A stretch of DNA of 64,000 nt from Opeltia flavorubescens (Eukaryota; Ascomycota; Lecanoromycetes; Teloschistales; Teloschistaceae), in assembly GCA_000442125.1 (NCBI GenBank), contig KE546971.1, positions 1,552,583 to 1,616,582 on the forward strand, written 5' to 3'. A model generated the notes under the pieces. The model had not been told where the DNA came from, searched no databases, and saw only the letters and a program-made list of their open reading frames with translations. A program made the position numbers and the translations under genes. Each line of letters opens with the position of its first letter. Position 1 is the stretch's first letter. This document shows positions 20,739 to 32,067 of this stretch, piece by piece.

Positions 20739-22494
20739 GGTATAATTGGTTGGAGTGAGGGAGATGAGCTTTTTCTCTTCAGTCAAGGAAAAATGGATGT
20801 AGAGAGTGTGTTCAGGTAGAAAAAGGTTTTACTTCCAGAGCAAAACCTGTTCGAGAACGATTGAAGAAGATACAGCGAGGCTGGTATTCTGAATTTACAA
20901 GCGATGAGAGCGTGGGAGATAGATTCTTTATACAGAGCTGAAAGATGGTGGTGGAGTAACGCCAGGTACGGCGAAACTCGACGGTGTATGAGTCTGTTGT
21001 TTCCAACGCCTCAGCAAGTGTGAAAGACTTGGACGGAGAACAACATATGACGACAACCATAACAGAAGAGAGGTTAAGAAAGTAATCGTCTTGAGGCTCT
21101 TCGTTTCATGCTTGCCATCATACAAGCATTTTCGGAGCAGTCCATTCCAAGCGAGGGAACGTTTCGTAAACCTCTGCAGCTAACAACACGCTGGCTCTTG
21201 AAGAAGTCGCCTTGGAGGCGAGAAGCTCGTCATAAGTGAAGGAGGTCAAACATAGAGTATGGCAAAGCAGAAACAGCGTCACAGCTGGGTTGTTTGAAGA
21301 AGACAAGCTGTCTCTTGGGCCAGAGTGAGGAGGTCGTTGGTTCTGAAGATCCAACATGTTGCTACTTTCTGTGCCTCATGCTTGATCCAGTTGGTGAGGA
21401 GCACGCGATTTGGTACAGAAGCATTACGATTCGTCGATGGAACCAGGTTAAAAATTGCAGATCGGATGGAAGCCTTCCTCTATGCTGTCCTCGTTCCTGA
21501 ACGACGCTCTCTTGTTGAAGAGTGTTCAGATTGGAAACATACAAAGCGAACGATGGGAAGAGGAGAATATGACGTGCCAAGGTAAGCTAGGGCGAATGAA
21601 GAAAGGTGTCAGAAGGGATCTGCATCGGCAACAATTACCAGCTCATGTCCTCGCCATGCCCGCCGCCTCTAGTTCCTTCTTTATATGAAAGTACATCTGA
21701 TAAGTCGAGTGATCGTTCACGGCAAGTAGACCCACTGCAATGTCCATTTTACGACATCAGCGTAATACACCAGCTCTCCGTCCTTCACGATAATTACAGA
21801 GAACCTATGGTGATCAATAAGATCCGGGTTGGGAATTTGCATTTTGCTTATCGAATTGGACCTTTTTCCTTTCCTCTCCACCATTTCCTTCAAGCATCGC
21901 GGAGCGAAAGGATCAAGGATTCGATCTTAAGAAACATTTGAAAGATGACTGGTAGTAAATTTGATTTGGAGTCGAGCAGCATATCTCTGACCTGTCGGAA
22001 ATCTTAGAACCAGAGCTTGTAATGCAAATTAATGTATCGCCATTAGTAGCGACTTTTCTTTTTCTTTTATCCGGTCAACGGTTTTTTTTTCAAAGACATA
22101 GATTTGATATCCCGGTGCATTATATACTCGGATTGAAGGCACTGCAATTACCTCAGCGGCAGTGTACGGAGTTGGCGCCAGCCCTTGGCTTCTGAAGAAA
22201 CCCCCCTCCCCCTCCCATGAGTCCCTGGTACTGGAATTCGCGCAGCTATCGGGAAAAACGCTTGGTGAGAGTATCACTAGGAATGCTAACGTCGCAAGGG
22301 ATCAAAGAAAAGCCAAAATGTCGGACCGGTGGACTTCCGCTCAGTTAAAGCCGCGCTCGTCGCGTTGCGCTTCATTGCTATCACATACACTGAACGAAAC
22401 ATGGAAACGGTAACTTCTCCCCCAATGATACAAATCTTAGGAAAAGTCCCATGTTTATCACTCTCGCTTACTGTAGGACCTGTAATATGTGATT
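20739..22494. other. Intergenic, no secure gene
   Basis: About 1.75 kb with only short overlapping frames on both strands (largest 111 codons at 21606-21941). None resembles a known protein and no RNA or repeat stands out. Confidence 0.45.
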
Positions 22495-23226
22495 ATGCCT
22501 CGGTACACCTTTTCAAAATTCTTTTTGCCTTTGCTTGCTCTCACAGCGCTTTCATTTCAAGTCAACATCACCATTAACGTCTCCATGGATGTGTTGATGC
22601 TTGGGGCTTATGTTGTCGCAAGCGTCACGTTCAAATGCCCTTCGATTCGGCCAGGAATTTGTTGTGCCCTGCCACGTCGTCTTCCTGTTGGTCGGAACAG
22701 GAATTTCGTCGTGATTTTCGAAGGCCTCCATGTGATAGATATTGCCACTGTATGGGACCTCGGACATGCAGATATTGACAACCCTGCGGTTAGAACGACC
22801 GGTTGCGCCGGCCAAGTTCACGCTACTCGCACGGGACCCGGTACATGGTCCTACCGCTTCGTTGAGGGACGTTTGGGCGGAGGCTCGTATGTCACCTTAC
22901 CACAAACTCTACCGCCAGATACTACGACTAGTCTATGGTTGCAAATGGAGGGAGTGTTGGGCTTGGTATGGGGAGGACAGAAGTGGTTCGTGAATGACAA
23001 AGCGCGATTGTTCTTTAGTGGGCGGAGTGTGGGAAGTATAATGAGAAGAGATATTCGTTCGGCACAGAAGGGCACTGTGTATGCGAGGCCACCGAGGAAA
23101 GACATTTACCCTTCAAGTATCACAGTCAACGGGAGTGAATACACCTCGGCAGAAGATGCTGGAGATTTCGTCTATACCGAGACTGGTACTGGAAGCTTAC
23201 TAAATTTGACAGATTGGTTCGTCTAA
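22495..23226 (+). CDS. Secreted protein of unknown function
   Basis: Single exon, 243 residues from the ATG at 22495; the frame extends two codons upstream but without an ATG. The N-terminus MPRYTFSKFFLPLLALTALS is a signal peptide. The mature protein contains paired cysteines early (CPSIRPGICC) and a later one (TTGCAGQVHATR), aromatic-rich segments (GPGTWSYRFVEG, WGGQKWFVND) and a potential N-glycosylation site (NGSE). I recognise a general fungal extracellular-protein appearance but no named family. It lies between two other secreted-protein genes. Confidence 0.7.
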   Translation: MPRYTFSKFFLPLLALTALSFQVNITINVSMDVLMLGAYVVASVTFKCPSIRPGICCALPRRLPVGRNRNFVVIFEGLHVIDIATVWDLGHADIDNPAVRTTGCAGQVHATRTGPGTWSYRFVEGRLGGGSYVTLPQTLPPDTTTSLWLQMEGVLGLVWGGQKWFVNDKARLFFSGRSVGSIMRRDIRSAQKGTVYARPPRKDIYPSSITVNGSEYTSAEDAGDFVYTETGTGSLLNLTDWFV

Positions 23227-23703
23227 GACTGTTTCGAAGGGGTTCAAGAATACAGTACATCGACTTCCAATGATGCCCTTCCGTTTGTCCACGAAAGATA
23301 TTAACGTGATCTGTAATGGGGGTCAGAAATGCCTGTCAAAGACTTTCACTCTTTGAGATAGCCACAATCGGCTATATCGTACGATGATACGGGCTAAGCA
23401 TGTGCCGAATATCCCGTCGTTGGCGTATCGCATGACTGGGCACTTCCCTATCATTATCACGCTTATTAGCACCGACTTGCTTAGATAATCATTCAAAACA
23501 CTCAAGACGGCCGAATACCAGCGGTCCGTCCACCCTTACAATCACATTGGCTTTTCTTTTCACGCTCCGACCTTAGAGTTGCAATTGCATGCACGCTCAA
23601 ATTATTTTCCTTTTCGCCTTAAGTGTTAAGACATTGTCCAGTTGTCTTCTCGTTCTTCCAACTAGACCCAACGCAATACCCCAATGACCCTTAATCCTCT
23701 GTA
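23227..23703. other. Convergent intergenic region
   Basis: 477 bases between two converging secreted-protein genes. Nothing recognised. Confidence 0.55.
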
Positions 23704-24774
23704 TCAACTTTCTACAACCAAGTCTGGGGGTAGAGTCTGGTTCAAGGTTTTGCAAAAGTCCGATGTACCTACTTGCTGATCGTTGTCAAGACGCACATCC
23801 CAAGGCTGAAACAGCATGTGCGGCCGATCAGGTCGTCCGCCAGCACCACGTCCATCTCTGAATATGGTAACACGTTTGATCGTTTTACGCCTCAAAGCCT
23901 GCTTGTGCTTCAATAAGAAAAGAGCGGCCCTTTCTCCTTCGTATGTGCCCAATAGCGCCATGAATTTTTCATTGTTCTCGTCGGATGAGAAGAATGTCTT
24001 GATCACGTCATGTGGATCTGGAGGTACCACGAGATCGATTATCGAAATTGTGCTAGGCTCCTCGATGGTGGTTTGACCGATCCAGTCGATTCTGTAGATC
24101 CTCGCTTTTATCAGGTCTGTGAGAGCTTTCCAGATGGCAAAGGTTGCGCTGGACCAGTCCACTAGCTCGGTGGGAAGTTTGTTGTAGGACACTTGTGCTA
24201 GGAGACGGTGTTTTGGGGAGTAAGTATTGGAGTATTCGGTGTAATCCTTCCAATCCGAGCCTAGACTCAAGACTGTCAGTGTTCGGTTGATATGACTATG
24301 TCTTGTAGTACCTCTGGAACGGACGTTTCCAACAGATTTACGGCAGTGGGCAAGCTCGAGATAATGGAATATCTCTCATGGTACTCATCATAAAGATATC
24401 TTAGACGACGTACCAGTTCCATGCTGTATGGTTGGATTGAAGAAGTACGACGTGTCCATATCCATCGCTCTCATGACCCATTTCGGAAAACCCTCGTACA
24501 AACCCTGACGTGGTGGCCAGGTTTCCACGCCACCAGGCTCACCGAGTCTCCATCCCTTGGCGCGCAGCTCCTCTAGCGTTGGCGGATTGGGATCATCGGG
24601 ATAACAACCGCTCTCCAGCTGCGCGAACAGGTATTTCCCTTTACGAACTGCTTGATCCCAATTGTTATTGGTTTGCAAAGAGGATGTGGGAGGAAGTGAT
24701 GCAGAAGTAACGAGGAGAGAAAGATCAGATATGCAAATGATTGAGAGGAGAAGATGATGTAATAGAGAGGCCAT
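23704..24774 (-). CDS. Secreted protein of unknown function, possible cassette exon
   Basis: Minus-strand gene beginning at 24774 with signal peptide MASLLHHLLLSIICISDLSL. The first exon is 24414-24774 and the last 23704-24260, joined at consensus GTACGT and CTAG sites. Between them, 24312-24374 (63 nt) can be an in-frame middle exon flanked by introns of 39 and 51 nt, giving 326 residues. If it is skipped, one 153-nt intron gives 305. The middle exon would encode a plausible segment with HYLELAHCRKSVGN. Other visible features are LEELRAKGWRLGEPGGVETW near residue 70 and a charged C-terminal half. No family recognised. The 39-nt intron is very short, so the two-intron form is less certain. 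Confidence 0.65.
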
Positions 24775-25843
24775 ATTCTATTTGTTCATGGAATCATGTA
24801 GCTTGGAGAGAGGAGTGCGCGATAGAATTTAAACATATACTATCGAAGACCCCTCTATCTATCGATATGCGATGAAAAGACGGGATAGTTACACCACAAT
24901 ACGCGATTAGCCCTTGTCGCGCATCACAAAACCATTGGTTGTATATTTCAAATACGAACCATCGCATGTAAGGATCTTGTCAAAAGCTTCTATTGGAAAG
25001 CCCTCCAATCAGGCCTATTCCAGATTGCTCAGGGTCTCTTGAGAGCATACCGACCGTCCTTGAGACCTACCTTGACTCACCTGGTATAATGTATCCTAGA
25101 GACAGCGGCTTGTTCAGATTACCTCGAATGTCAGGAATTGATACTTTAAGGTATCATCTGGGGTTATAGCCTTCCCGACGGTCGAGGGGGGAATGACATT
25201 CTTTGCGGATGCCTTGCGTGAGAGCCAAGAGGAAAAAGGCCTTCATTGCTGCTCTAACCACACGCTATATGGGCAGAATCTTGAGGTCTAAAAATTAGGA
25301 AGCTTGCTGGTAAAGTAGTTATGCTTTGGGGACGACCCGACATTTTGACTACACATACGGGCGTGGACGATCGCATCTGCTGTGGCCATACGAGAGCATT
25401 GAAATTGTCATACATAGCAGAGATGGTACATATTGGAAGCACACCATGTAAGGGCTTCGCTTGACCCTCTTTTACTATGAACAATTTCACCGTATCTAAT
25501 CGTGGAAAATGCCAAGCATTTGAGTGCCGTTTCCCTAGGCCGTTAACTGCAGCTTCGATCGAAAGCTTATCTTGTCTTCAGCTCTCGACCTTCCCTACTT
25601 GTACAGCTACCGCTGTCCCCTTGCGCTCTTTTGATCCACCTCTGCTCGGTACGATGCAACTCTTCCGGCATATGGATCACTGGGGAAGCGGGGATGCGTC
25701 AGGAGATGGACTTAGTAGACAAGTTGCGCGTCTGACGACCTTAGTCTTTCTATGTAAGTCTGTGCCCACAGGCGCTCTTGCCATCCGACAGAGCAGATAG
25801 ATACTGACGAGCTTGGCTCCAGCTCTTTCTTCCTTACGACAAC
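24775..25843. other. Intergenic, no secure gene
   Basis: About 1.07 kb forming the divergent promoter region for the secreted protein on the left and the glycoamidase on the right. A 107-codon ATG frame at 25477-25800 lacks any family resemblance. Confidence 0.5.
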
Positions 25844-27912
25844 ATGTTATTATCCCCTCTTTATCCCAGCTGGCCATTGCTCCAAGCCTTGTGCGTTCTT
25901 GTCGCCCTGTCTTTGTCGAGCACCGTCGCCTCGGAAGCTCCTGACCATGGATTGGTAGAACGACAGACGCCTCCACCACCTCCTCTCCTCATCAATTTCC
26001 AAGTGTCAGAGCCAATCTTGACTCAAACTGGGAGTTCGGATCAATACGGCTGTGTTCACACCGAGCTGCTGATGGACTATGTCTTTGCTTTCAGCTACGG
26101 GAAGCCATTCGTTGGTACGTCAATTACTAGACTGTCCGGTTTTGGAAAAAGCTTACTTTTTTAGGGGCCTATACGCCTCCACCATGTAGCTTCAACCGAG
26201 TAACAATCAATTTCACCGTTACGTCAAGGGGCCGGCAATTTGATCGACTTGGTCTGATGTATCTGGGTGACATTGAAGTCTTCAGAACTTCGACCGCAGA
26301 GCCCACAAAGAATGGCATCATATGGACCTACATCAAAGAGATGGATCAATATAACTCGTTGTGGAGTACACCTCAGAAGATCATCTTTGACTTGGGCAAT
26401 TTGATTGACAGCACTTATACTGGCACATTTAATACTACATTGACCGCCACGTTTTCCACTATACCGACCTTACGGCAAGCAGCTGATCAAATCCTGCCGA
26501 TATCAGCTAGGCGATCAGCAGAGAATGGACCCAGCGCTTTTTCCGTTCCTGCCGACAACGCATCCGTAGCTTATCAAATACCACAAAATGCAGAGAGAGC
26601 GGTTGTGTCGCTTTCAGCATGTGGTCAAGCCACGGAAGAGTTTTGGTACACCAACGTGTTCAATAGCGAAGTCAATACTTTCGAAGACGAGATAGGAACG
26701 CTTAGCGGATACTCACCTTTTCGTGAAGTGCAGCTACTCATTGATGGTCAATTAGCCGGTGTTTCATGGCCTTTTCCCATCATCTTCACTGGAGGTATAG
26801 TGCCTGGCTTTTGGCGCCCTATCGCAGGTATCGATGCTTTTGATCTCCGAGAGCATGAAATTGATATAACGCCATGGCTGCCGGTCATTTGTGATGGTGG
26901 TTCCCATACGTTCGAAATTAGAGTTGTTGGCATCAACGACGATGGTCAAGATACCGCCTCCCTTTCGGAAACTGTAGGCAACAGCTGGATCGTGACAGGC
27001 AAGATCTTCCTCTTTTTTGGCCCTGATGGCTCGACTACCTCCGGAACCACTCCAGTCATAGACACCTCGCCTCCCAAGCTGCAAATTAGCTCCGACGTCA
27101 CTACCAACTCCACTGGCGCGAACGAAACCCTCACCTACAACACCTCAGCTTCCCGCTCTATCTCAATCACCTCCGAGGTCAAAACATCCAATGGCACCAC
27201 CTTCTCCGCATCCTGGACCCAAGACCTCACATACACAAACCTCAATATCCTTTCCAACCAAGGCTTCACCCAATACACCAAACAAACTACAACCGGCACC
27301 GACCGCTCCTCCAGCGGTTATGAGAATACATACTCCTACCCCTTACTCGTCAACTCCACTTTCACAGCCACATACAACAGCATCGGCATCACCGCCACCT
27401 TATACAGAGGTCTGGACTTCTCTGTCAATGGCCCCAGCATCTTCCCCTCCGGCGTCCAATCCTTCAACGGAACCTCATCTCCCGTTTTCTACGCCCTGTC
27501 CGGCCACCAGCAAGGACTTACAGCTTATAATCCTTCCTCTCCCATTCCAAACCTTTCAGGCGCCCGCACAAGTACGTTTCAAACAGGCAGCGCAGCGTAC
27601 CTCTCTGCTCCAAATGCGAGCTTCAGCTCCGGTACTACGGATCAGCCCTTTTTGTTTCAGGGCAGGCAGGCGGATCAACTCGGGACGAACTTGGAGCTTT
27701 ATAGGAGGAGAGTGAAGGCTGTGAATGCGAGTGTGGTTTCGGATAGTGAGGTTCTTGTTGGCGGGAGGGTGCAGAGTCCGTTGCCGTTGGAGGGGGCGAG
27801 GTTTGGGGATGGGGAGGTGGAGGTGGATAGTGCGGTGGGGATGAGTGTTAGGAGTTTACTTGGGAGGGGACCGGGTAGGGCGAAGGAGGTGCTTGTGGGC
27901 GTTGGGGGTTGA
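25844..27912 (+). CDS. Peptide-N4-(N-acetyl-beta-glucosaminyl)asparagine amidase A-like protein (PNGase A family)
   Basis: Two exons, 25844-26114 and 26165-27912, with a 50-nt intron; 672 residues. A signal peptide covers residues 1-30 (ALCVLVALSLSSTVAS). The hallmark PNGase A region follows: FNRVTINFTVTSRGRQFDR, LGLMYLGDIEVFRTSTAEP, GIIWTYIKEMDQY, FDLGNLIDSTYTGTFNTTLT, FREVQLLIDGQLAGVSWPF and IVPGFWRPIAGIDAFDLREH. These residues are strongly conserved between plant and fungal members of Pfam PF12222. The family removes N-glycans from glycopeptides in the secretory or extracellular space; I infer the activity from similarity. The C-terminal 250 residues are Ser/Thr/Asn-rich, with many potential N-glycosylation sites. 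Base composition flips from C-rich to G-rich near 27650. Confidence 0.92.
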
Positions 27913-28029
27913 GCGGGGGGAGGGGTGTACTTAAGCTTTGCCGACGTGGTACAAGTAAATGTCCTATGGTTATATAAGTATCTCGTATGCTTGAACTATT
28001 TCATCTGCGGTGATATTCTTCGCATCCCA

Positions 28030-28345
28030 TAGATTTTCCCTAGACCGTGAAGGTAAAACTTGTTAGTCTATGTATAACAGCGGATGTCTACGATACGTTA
28101 TTGCACAAATCTACATCCTGGAATTTTATACTTCTTGCTAAATGTACTACATGTCTTATTCAACATATATATCGTTCATTGCAACCATATCCGTGCTTTT
28201 GCCCCTTGTATGGAGTTTTACGGTTTAAATTTTTCAAAGAGCTTAGTGTCGAGTGGACTTCGGCGTTACTTCATATAAAGCTAAGCCTTTTGTGGGTCTG
28301 TGAGAGGTTTGTGTGAGGAACTGTGTGGGAGTGGCAGAGCTGTAT
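28030..28345. repeat. Degenerate direct repeat, copy 1 (copy 2 at about 28490-28770)
   Basis: Colinear matching blocks link the two copies: GACCGTGAAGGTAAAACTT with GACCGGGAAGGTGAACTTT at the left; CATGTCTTATTCA with CATGTCTTTTAATTA; then GTCGAGTGGACTTCGG with CGCCGGGTGGACTTCGG, GGGTCTGTGAGAGGTTT with GGGTCTGAAAGGTTTTG, and TGGGAGTGGCAGAG with AGGGATTGGCAGAG. Similarity is imperfect and the copies have small indels. Origin unknown; a relic mobile element is one option. Confidence 0.55.
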
Positions 28346-28489
28346 ATGCATGAGAAAAGGAATATAGAGATATGTCTTGATCCTCCTGAAACATCTCTAG
28401 TAGAGATATCTGGGTTTCATTATTATGTACTCCTTAGGCTAGGATTGTAAGTTACATTTTCTATTGATATTACTCCCATCCTGAAGAGT

Positions 28490-28770
28490 TTCAAAGGACC
28501 GGGAAGGTGAACTTTTTTGTGGTATTTGCCTTGAAAAGGAACTGTATTGGCACCGTTTCAACTCTCGTGATCGTAGACATTCATGTCTTTTAATTATACC
28601 GTCTGTTAGTCAATGTTTTCCCCCATGTGTGCTCCTTCTTTGTAGTTTTTGCAAGATATGGAGCCAGGAAGATTTAGCGCCGGGTGGACTTCGGGTGTTT
28701 GGGTCTGAAAGGTTTTGGCGAGGAAGTGTGAGGGATTGGCAGAGGCGCAATACTTACTAAAGGACTGTTG
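28490..28770. repeat. Degenerate direct repeat, copy 2 (copy 1 at about 28030-28345)
   Basis: Second copy of the duplicated non-coding segment, with the GTGGACTTCGG block at about 28683-28693 and the TTGGCAGAG block at about 28736-28744. It is slightly shorter than copy 1. Confidence 0.55.
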
Positions 28771-29533
28771 TTGTCAATTAGTGAAAGAAATAGAGTGCCT
28801 TTTAATTGATGCTGCCATATATAGGATGAACTAGTGTTAACTTCAAGCCGCCAACCATCAACTCAATTAAAACCAATCAAATGAAAGTACTAAATTTTTT
28901 CGGCTTAAGTAGCAGAGGAGATAGGTAGCATGTAGATGTATCATCAGCGAACAGGAAACTTCAATTACACCGATCATTCTCATTAGGCAATCTTACCGAT
29001 AATCCATTCGGTTCTACCACTGGCTTATGCAGCGGCCAACCTCCCGGGATATCGGCCTTGATATTTTCTTCTTCGCAATTAATTGCAAATTCTTATTTTT
29101 GGGTAAGAAGGACTGGCGGGGTAGGTGAGTGAGAAGTGTAAGAAGGTGTAGAGCGCGGACCGTAAAAAGAAGGTATGGATAGATAGGTCGAGGATTCGAT
29201 GAAAGGGAGTAAGGTATCAAGGAAGAAGGAGGCGAGAAAGAAAGGTGAGGGGCAACCGGTACTGCTTTAGACAAAGGAGAAATATTTCGAGGGAATGTGT
29301 TCGTGTGAGACGGCGGTTCATGAGGATCTTCCATACTACACGCCAAATTGATGATGTTCATAGGAAATTGGTATGCCAGTAGGGTGCGCATTATCGATTT
29401 CTACGCGAGCCTTATTTAACTTTTTGACCAGCAAGTTGGGTCTTCGGGCTAGGATAAATAGTAACATAGGGGCGAAACACAGTAGATGGACCGGATGACC
29501 CGCGATCAAAAGTAGGAAGCTTGTAGTCTCGAT

Positions 29534-31957
29534 CTAGTCGTTGCCTGTATCCATAGATGACTGTGCAGTGCACACCTCAAGACCAATTTCGCCCATATCT
29601 TCCCCCGTAAGTTGACCAGGGATGATGGTGTAACACGATGGATAGGGCATAGGACCATAACCTGTCACAAAGGCTTCGATAAGTTTAAGCACACATTGCA
29701 TGCACGAATTGCGCTGCAGGATGCGTGCTTCCTGACCCCAGCTTCCTTCGTGCTGGTAACAGTTATGGACCGAGGCCCACTGCCCACAAGGATTTTGATC
29801 CACAGCTTGTATGAAGACGTGAGCGGCCTGGATGGACCTTGGTGCTTCTGGTGGCGGCCCGTGGTAGAATCCATCCTGTACTACACAGTGGCTACCCAAA
29901 GGCACTGCTGCTCGAGAATAGTAAGGGTGAGTGCAATTTCCCGTGATGTACAAGTCAAGAATTTCATCCTTCGCTAGAGTTGGGCAATTCAACTCCATGA
30001 CTGAACCATCTGTCGCTAAAGTGCGGCTTACTTCGATGCAGGAACGAGACAGCCTTGACATTGATTTGATATTCAGTTCGCCGATTCCGTTGAAAGGGTA
30101 GTACTTTTTGGTACTGTCATCATGCTGTTTTCCAGGGTCTGAAATCTTAACTGAGCCGTGTGATGGTGAAGGATTCAAGCTTCGTATCTCCATTCTCCTT
30201 TGATCAAATAAAGTGATATGCCCTGGGTATATTTGAATTAACTTTGCATCAAGGTTCACCGTGTCCTCCATTGCGGCAGCCCGAGCAAACACAACGCCCT
30301 GGCGCTCAAAAGCTATGACTCCATGCAGCGATCCATATGTTGTTGTCAGTTCAGAACGTTGCTCTCGCCCAGCACCGACAACGATATAACCTATACTTTC
30401 GGCCAAATGGGAAATTTGGTATCGCACTCTGTCGCAAGTCTCGAAACGCAAAAGCACTTCCTCCCCGAAACGCGCTTCCCCAAAAGTAGTTTCCACAGCC
30501 ACAGGAAGTCTATGTTCTAAAGTATCCTCTCCTTTCCGCAAGCGGTGGAAAGCAAGATTTTCCGGCAGGCCGTACTCAAGAAATATTAGGGATATTAGTC
30601 GCAGGTTTTCCCCCCAATCTGAAAACGCAAGGCAAGAAGCGGCATCCGCGAGAGAAAATATGTACTTAAGAAGATGTCGCTGCTGCTCATTGAAGCCGAA
30701 GAGCTGAGCTGTTTGCGAGCAATCTTCGTGAGTTTGCAACGAATGCATCCACTTTGGGCCTGGCCGCAAGTAGAAAGCTTCGTTGTTCCAGTACTGGCTC
30801 CCTTCTAGCAGGTACTCTCGCCATGTACATTCATCGAGTTGCGTGTTCGTTCGGACACGGAACCCCATCATATCAAGAATCCTTAGTGCACGGCAGCTTG
30901 TATGTGGAAAACAATAGTCTGCATAACGGCTTGCACCTGGGGCTTCTTGAGAGTAGTAAGGTTGGCTTTTCCCCAAGGAGGCTGTACGTTGGCAAGTGAA
31001 ATATAGTGTAAGAGATCTGATAATCACAGACGAAGCCTCTCTCAGTGAAGGATCATCAGGTATGTAGGTAGTCCGCAAATTGACATTCTCAAGGTCGATG
31101 ACTCCAACAGTTTGGTTAATTGAAGTGTTGGGTGCGATCAAGCTGTTGACCTTGCCGTCCAACAAGAGCTCGCAGCGTGTTTCTTGCTCAAAGATATAAA
31201 CGTAAACTCTCGAATTTTCGTAACTACCATTGATGGGAACTGAGTCTTGCGCTGTTGGTAGTACACATACAGCAAGATTGAGAACATGACGGGCGTATGC
31301 AATCAGCCAGGCGGCACCCGCCCAGCCTCGATAGGCCAGCACGTACCTTGCATCATCATCCAAGACAATTTTGTGTAACATCATGGTTGCCTGAGCGAGC
31401 AACTCAATACCTGGTATACTGGTGGAAATTGGCTGCTGGTCTTGAGCTCGTAGTCTGCCAAGTAAGACGTGATATTGGCACATTCGATCCTTGAAGTCCA
31501 GCTGTTGCGCCAAAGATAGAATAGCATCGCGAAAAGATTGTAGCTGCCCAAGGCCTGGAGTTTTGTCGGCGTGAACCTTGGATAATTCAAAGAGTCTTAA
31601 TATGAGGCAATCACAGTCATCTTCTGACAGTATAGGCAAGATCGTCGACATCAGTGCTACGATGTTTTCTCCCGCTCGTTTCTTTAGTAGCTCATCTGCA
31701 ATGAAATTCGTGGCAGTACCAATTTCCACCACTTTGTGAATCCATACAGACTGCCTCCGCTGTTTCTGGCGACATTTATTGATCTGCTTTCGATACTCGA
31801 GACTTGCAGGGCACATTTCTGCTATCTCGCCCATGCAAAGCAGCGTATGAACGTCAACTCCGGCTTGTGCAATTTTCTTAAGCCCAGCAGCTCCCATGTT
31901 GAGGACCAAGGACGAAAGACCAGGGAGATCGGCTTGCCATTGAATTGCAGAGCTCAT
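29534..31957 (-). CDS. Large ascomycete protein of unknown function
   Basis: Single uninterrupted frame of 807 codons from an ATG at 31957. The opening (MSSAIQWQADLPGLSSLVLN, MGAAGLKKIAQAGVDVHTLL, MGEIAEMCPASLEYRKQIN) looks like a conserved fungal N-terminal region. A hydrophobic segment near residues 215-235 (GWAGAAWLIAYARHVLNLAV) could be membrane-associated or a buried helix. Cysteines and histidines cluster in the last 100 residues (CTHPYYS, NCYQHEGSW, RNSCMQCVLK). I cannot assign a family or function. Codon use looks like that of the neighbouring genes, and the frame is intact although it lies only about 600 bases from the RIP-degraded block. Confidence 0.75.
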   Translation of the reverse strand: MSSAIQWQADLPGLSSLVLNMGAAGLKKIAQAGVDVHTLLCMGEIAEMCPASLEYRKQINKCRQKQRRQSVWIHKVVEIGTATNFIADELLKKRAGENIVALMSTILPILSEDDCDCLILRLFELSKVHADKTPGLGQLQSFRDAILSLAQQLDFKDRMCQYHVLLGRLRAQDQQPISTSIPGIELLAQATMMLHKIVLDDDARYVLAYRGWAGAAWLIAYARHVLNLAVCVLPTAQDSVPINGSYENSRVYVYIFEQETRCELLLDGKVNSLIAPNTSINQTVGVIDLENVNLRTTYIPDDPSLREASSVIIRSLTLYFTCQRTASLGKSQPYYSQEAPGASRYADYCFPHTSCRALRILDMMGFRVRTNTQLDECTWREYLLEGSQYWNNEAFYLRPGPKWMHSLQTHEDCSQTAQLFGFNEQQRHLLKYIFSLADAASCLAFSDWGENLRLISLIFLEYGLPENLAFHRLRKGEDTLEHRLPVAVETTFGEARFGEEVLLRFETCDRVRYQISHLAESIGYIVVGAGREQRSELTTTYGSLHGVIAFERQGVVFARAAAMEDTVNLDAKLIQIYPGHITLFDQRRMEIRSLNPSPSHGSVKISDPGKQHDDSTKKYYPFNGIGELNIKSMSRLSRSCIEVSRTLATDGSVMELNCPTLAKDEILDLYITGNCTHPYYSRAAVPLGSHCVVQDGFYHGPPPEAPRSIQAAHVFIQAVDQNPCGQWASVHNCYQHEGSWGQEARILQRNSCMQCVLKLIEAFVTGYGPMPYPSCYTIIPGQLTGEDMGEIGLEVCTAQSSMDTGND

Positions 31958-32067
31958 GGCAGTAGTATGGCTAGAATGCTTCTAAGATACGTTAGGATGA
32001 AAGAACAGGCGCATAGAGACGGTGTTCCGATGTGTAAAGCCTGCAACGCAATTTCATTCTGATCCTA

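Larger units (their letters stand above)
27913..29533. other. Gene-poor interval with a degenerate direct duplication
   Basis: About 1.6 kb without a credible gene; a 125-codon frame at 29014-29391 minus is low-complexity. It contains the duplicated segments at about 28030-28345 and 28490-28770 (listed separately) and a perfect 15-nt palindrome at 28393-28407 (ATCTCTA-G-TAGAGAT). Confidence 0.5.

Noticed and set aside
22489-22494. Two extra N-terminal codons on the secreted protein
   Set aside because: They precede the first ATG and begin with GTG, which nuclear fungal genes do not normally use.
25477-25800. 107-codon ATG frame upstream of the glycoamidase
   Set aside because: No signal peptide, domain or supporting splice pattern.
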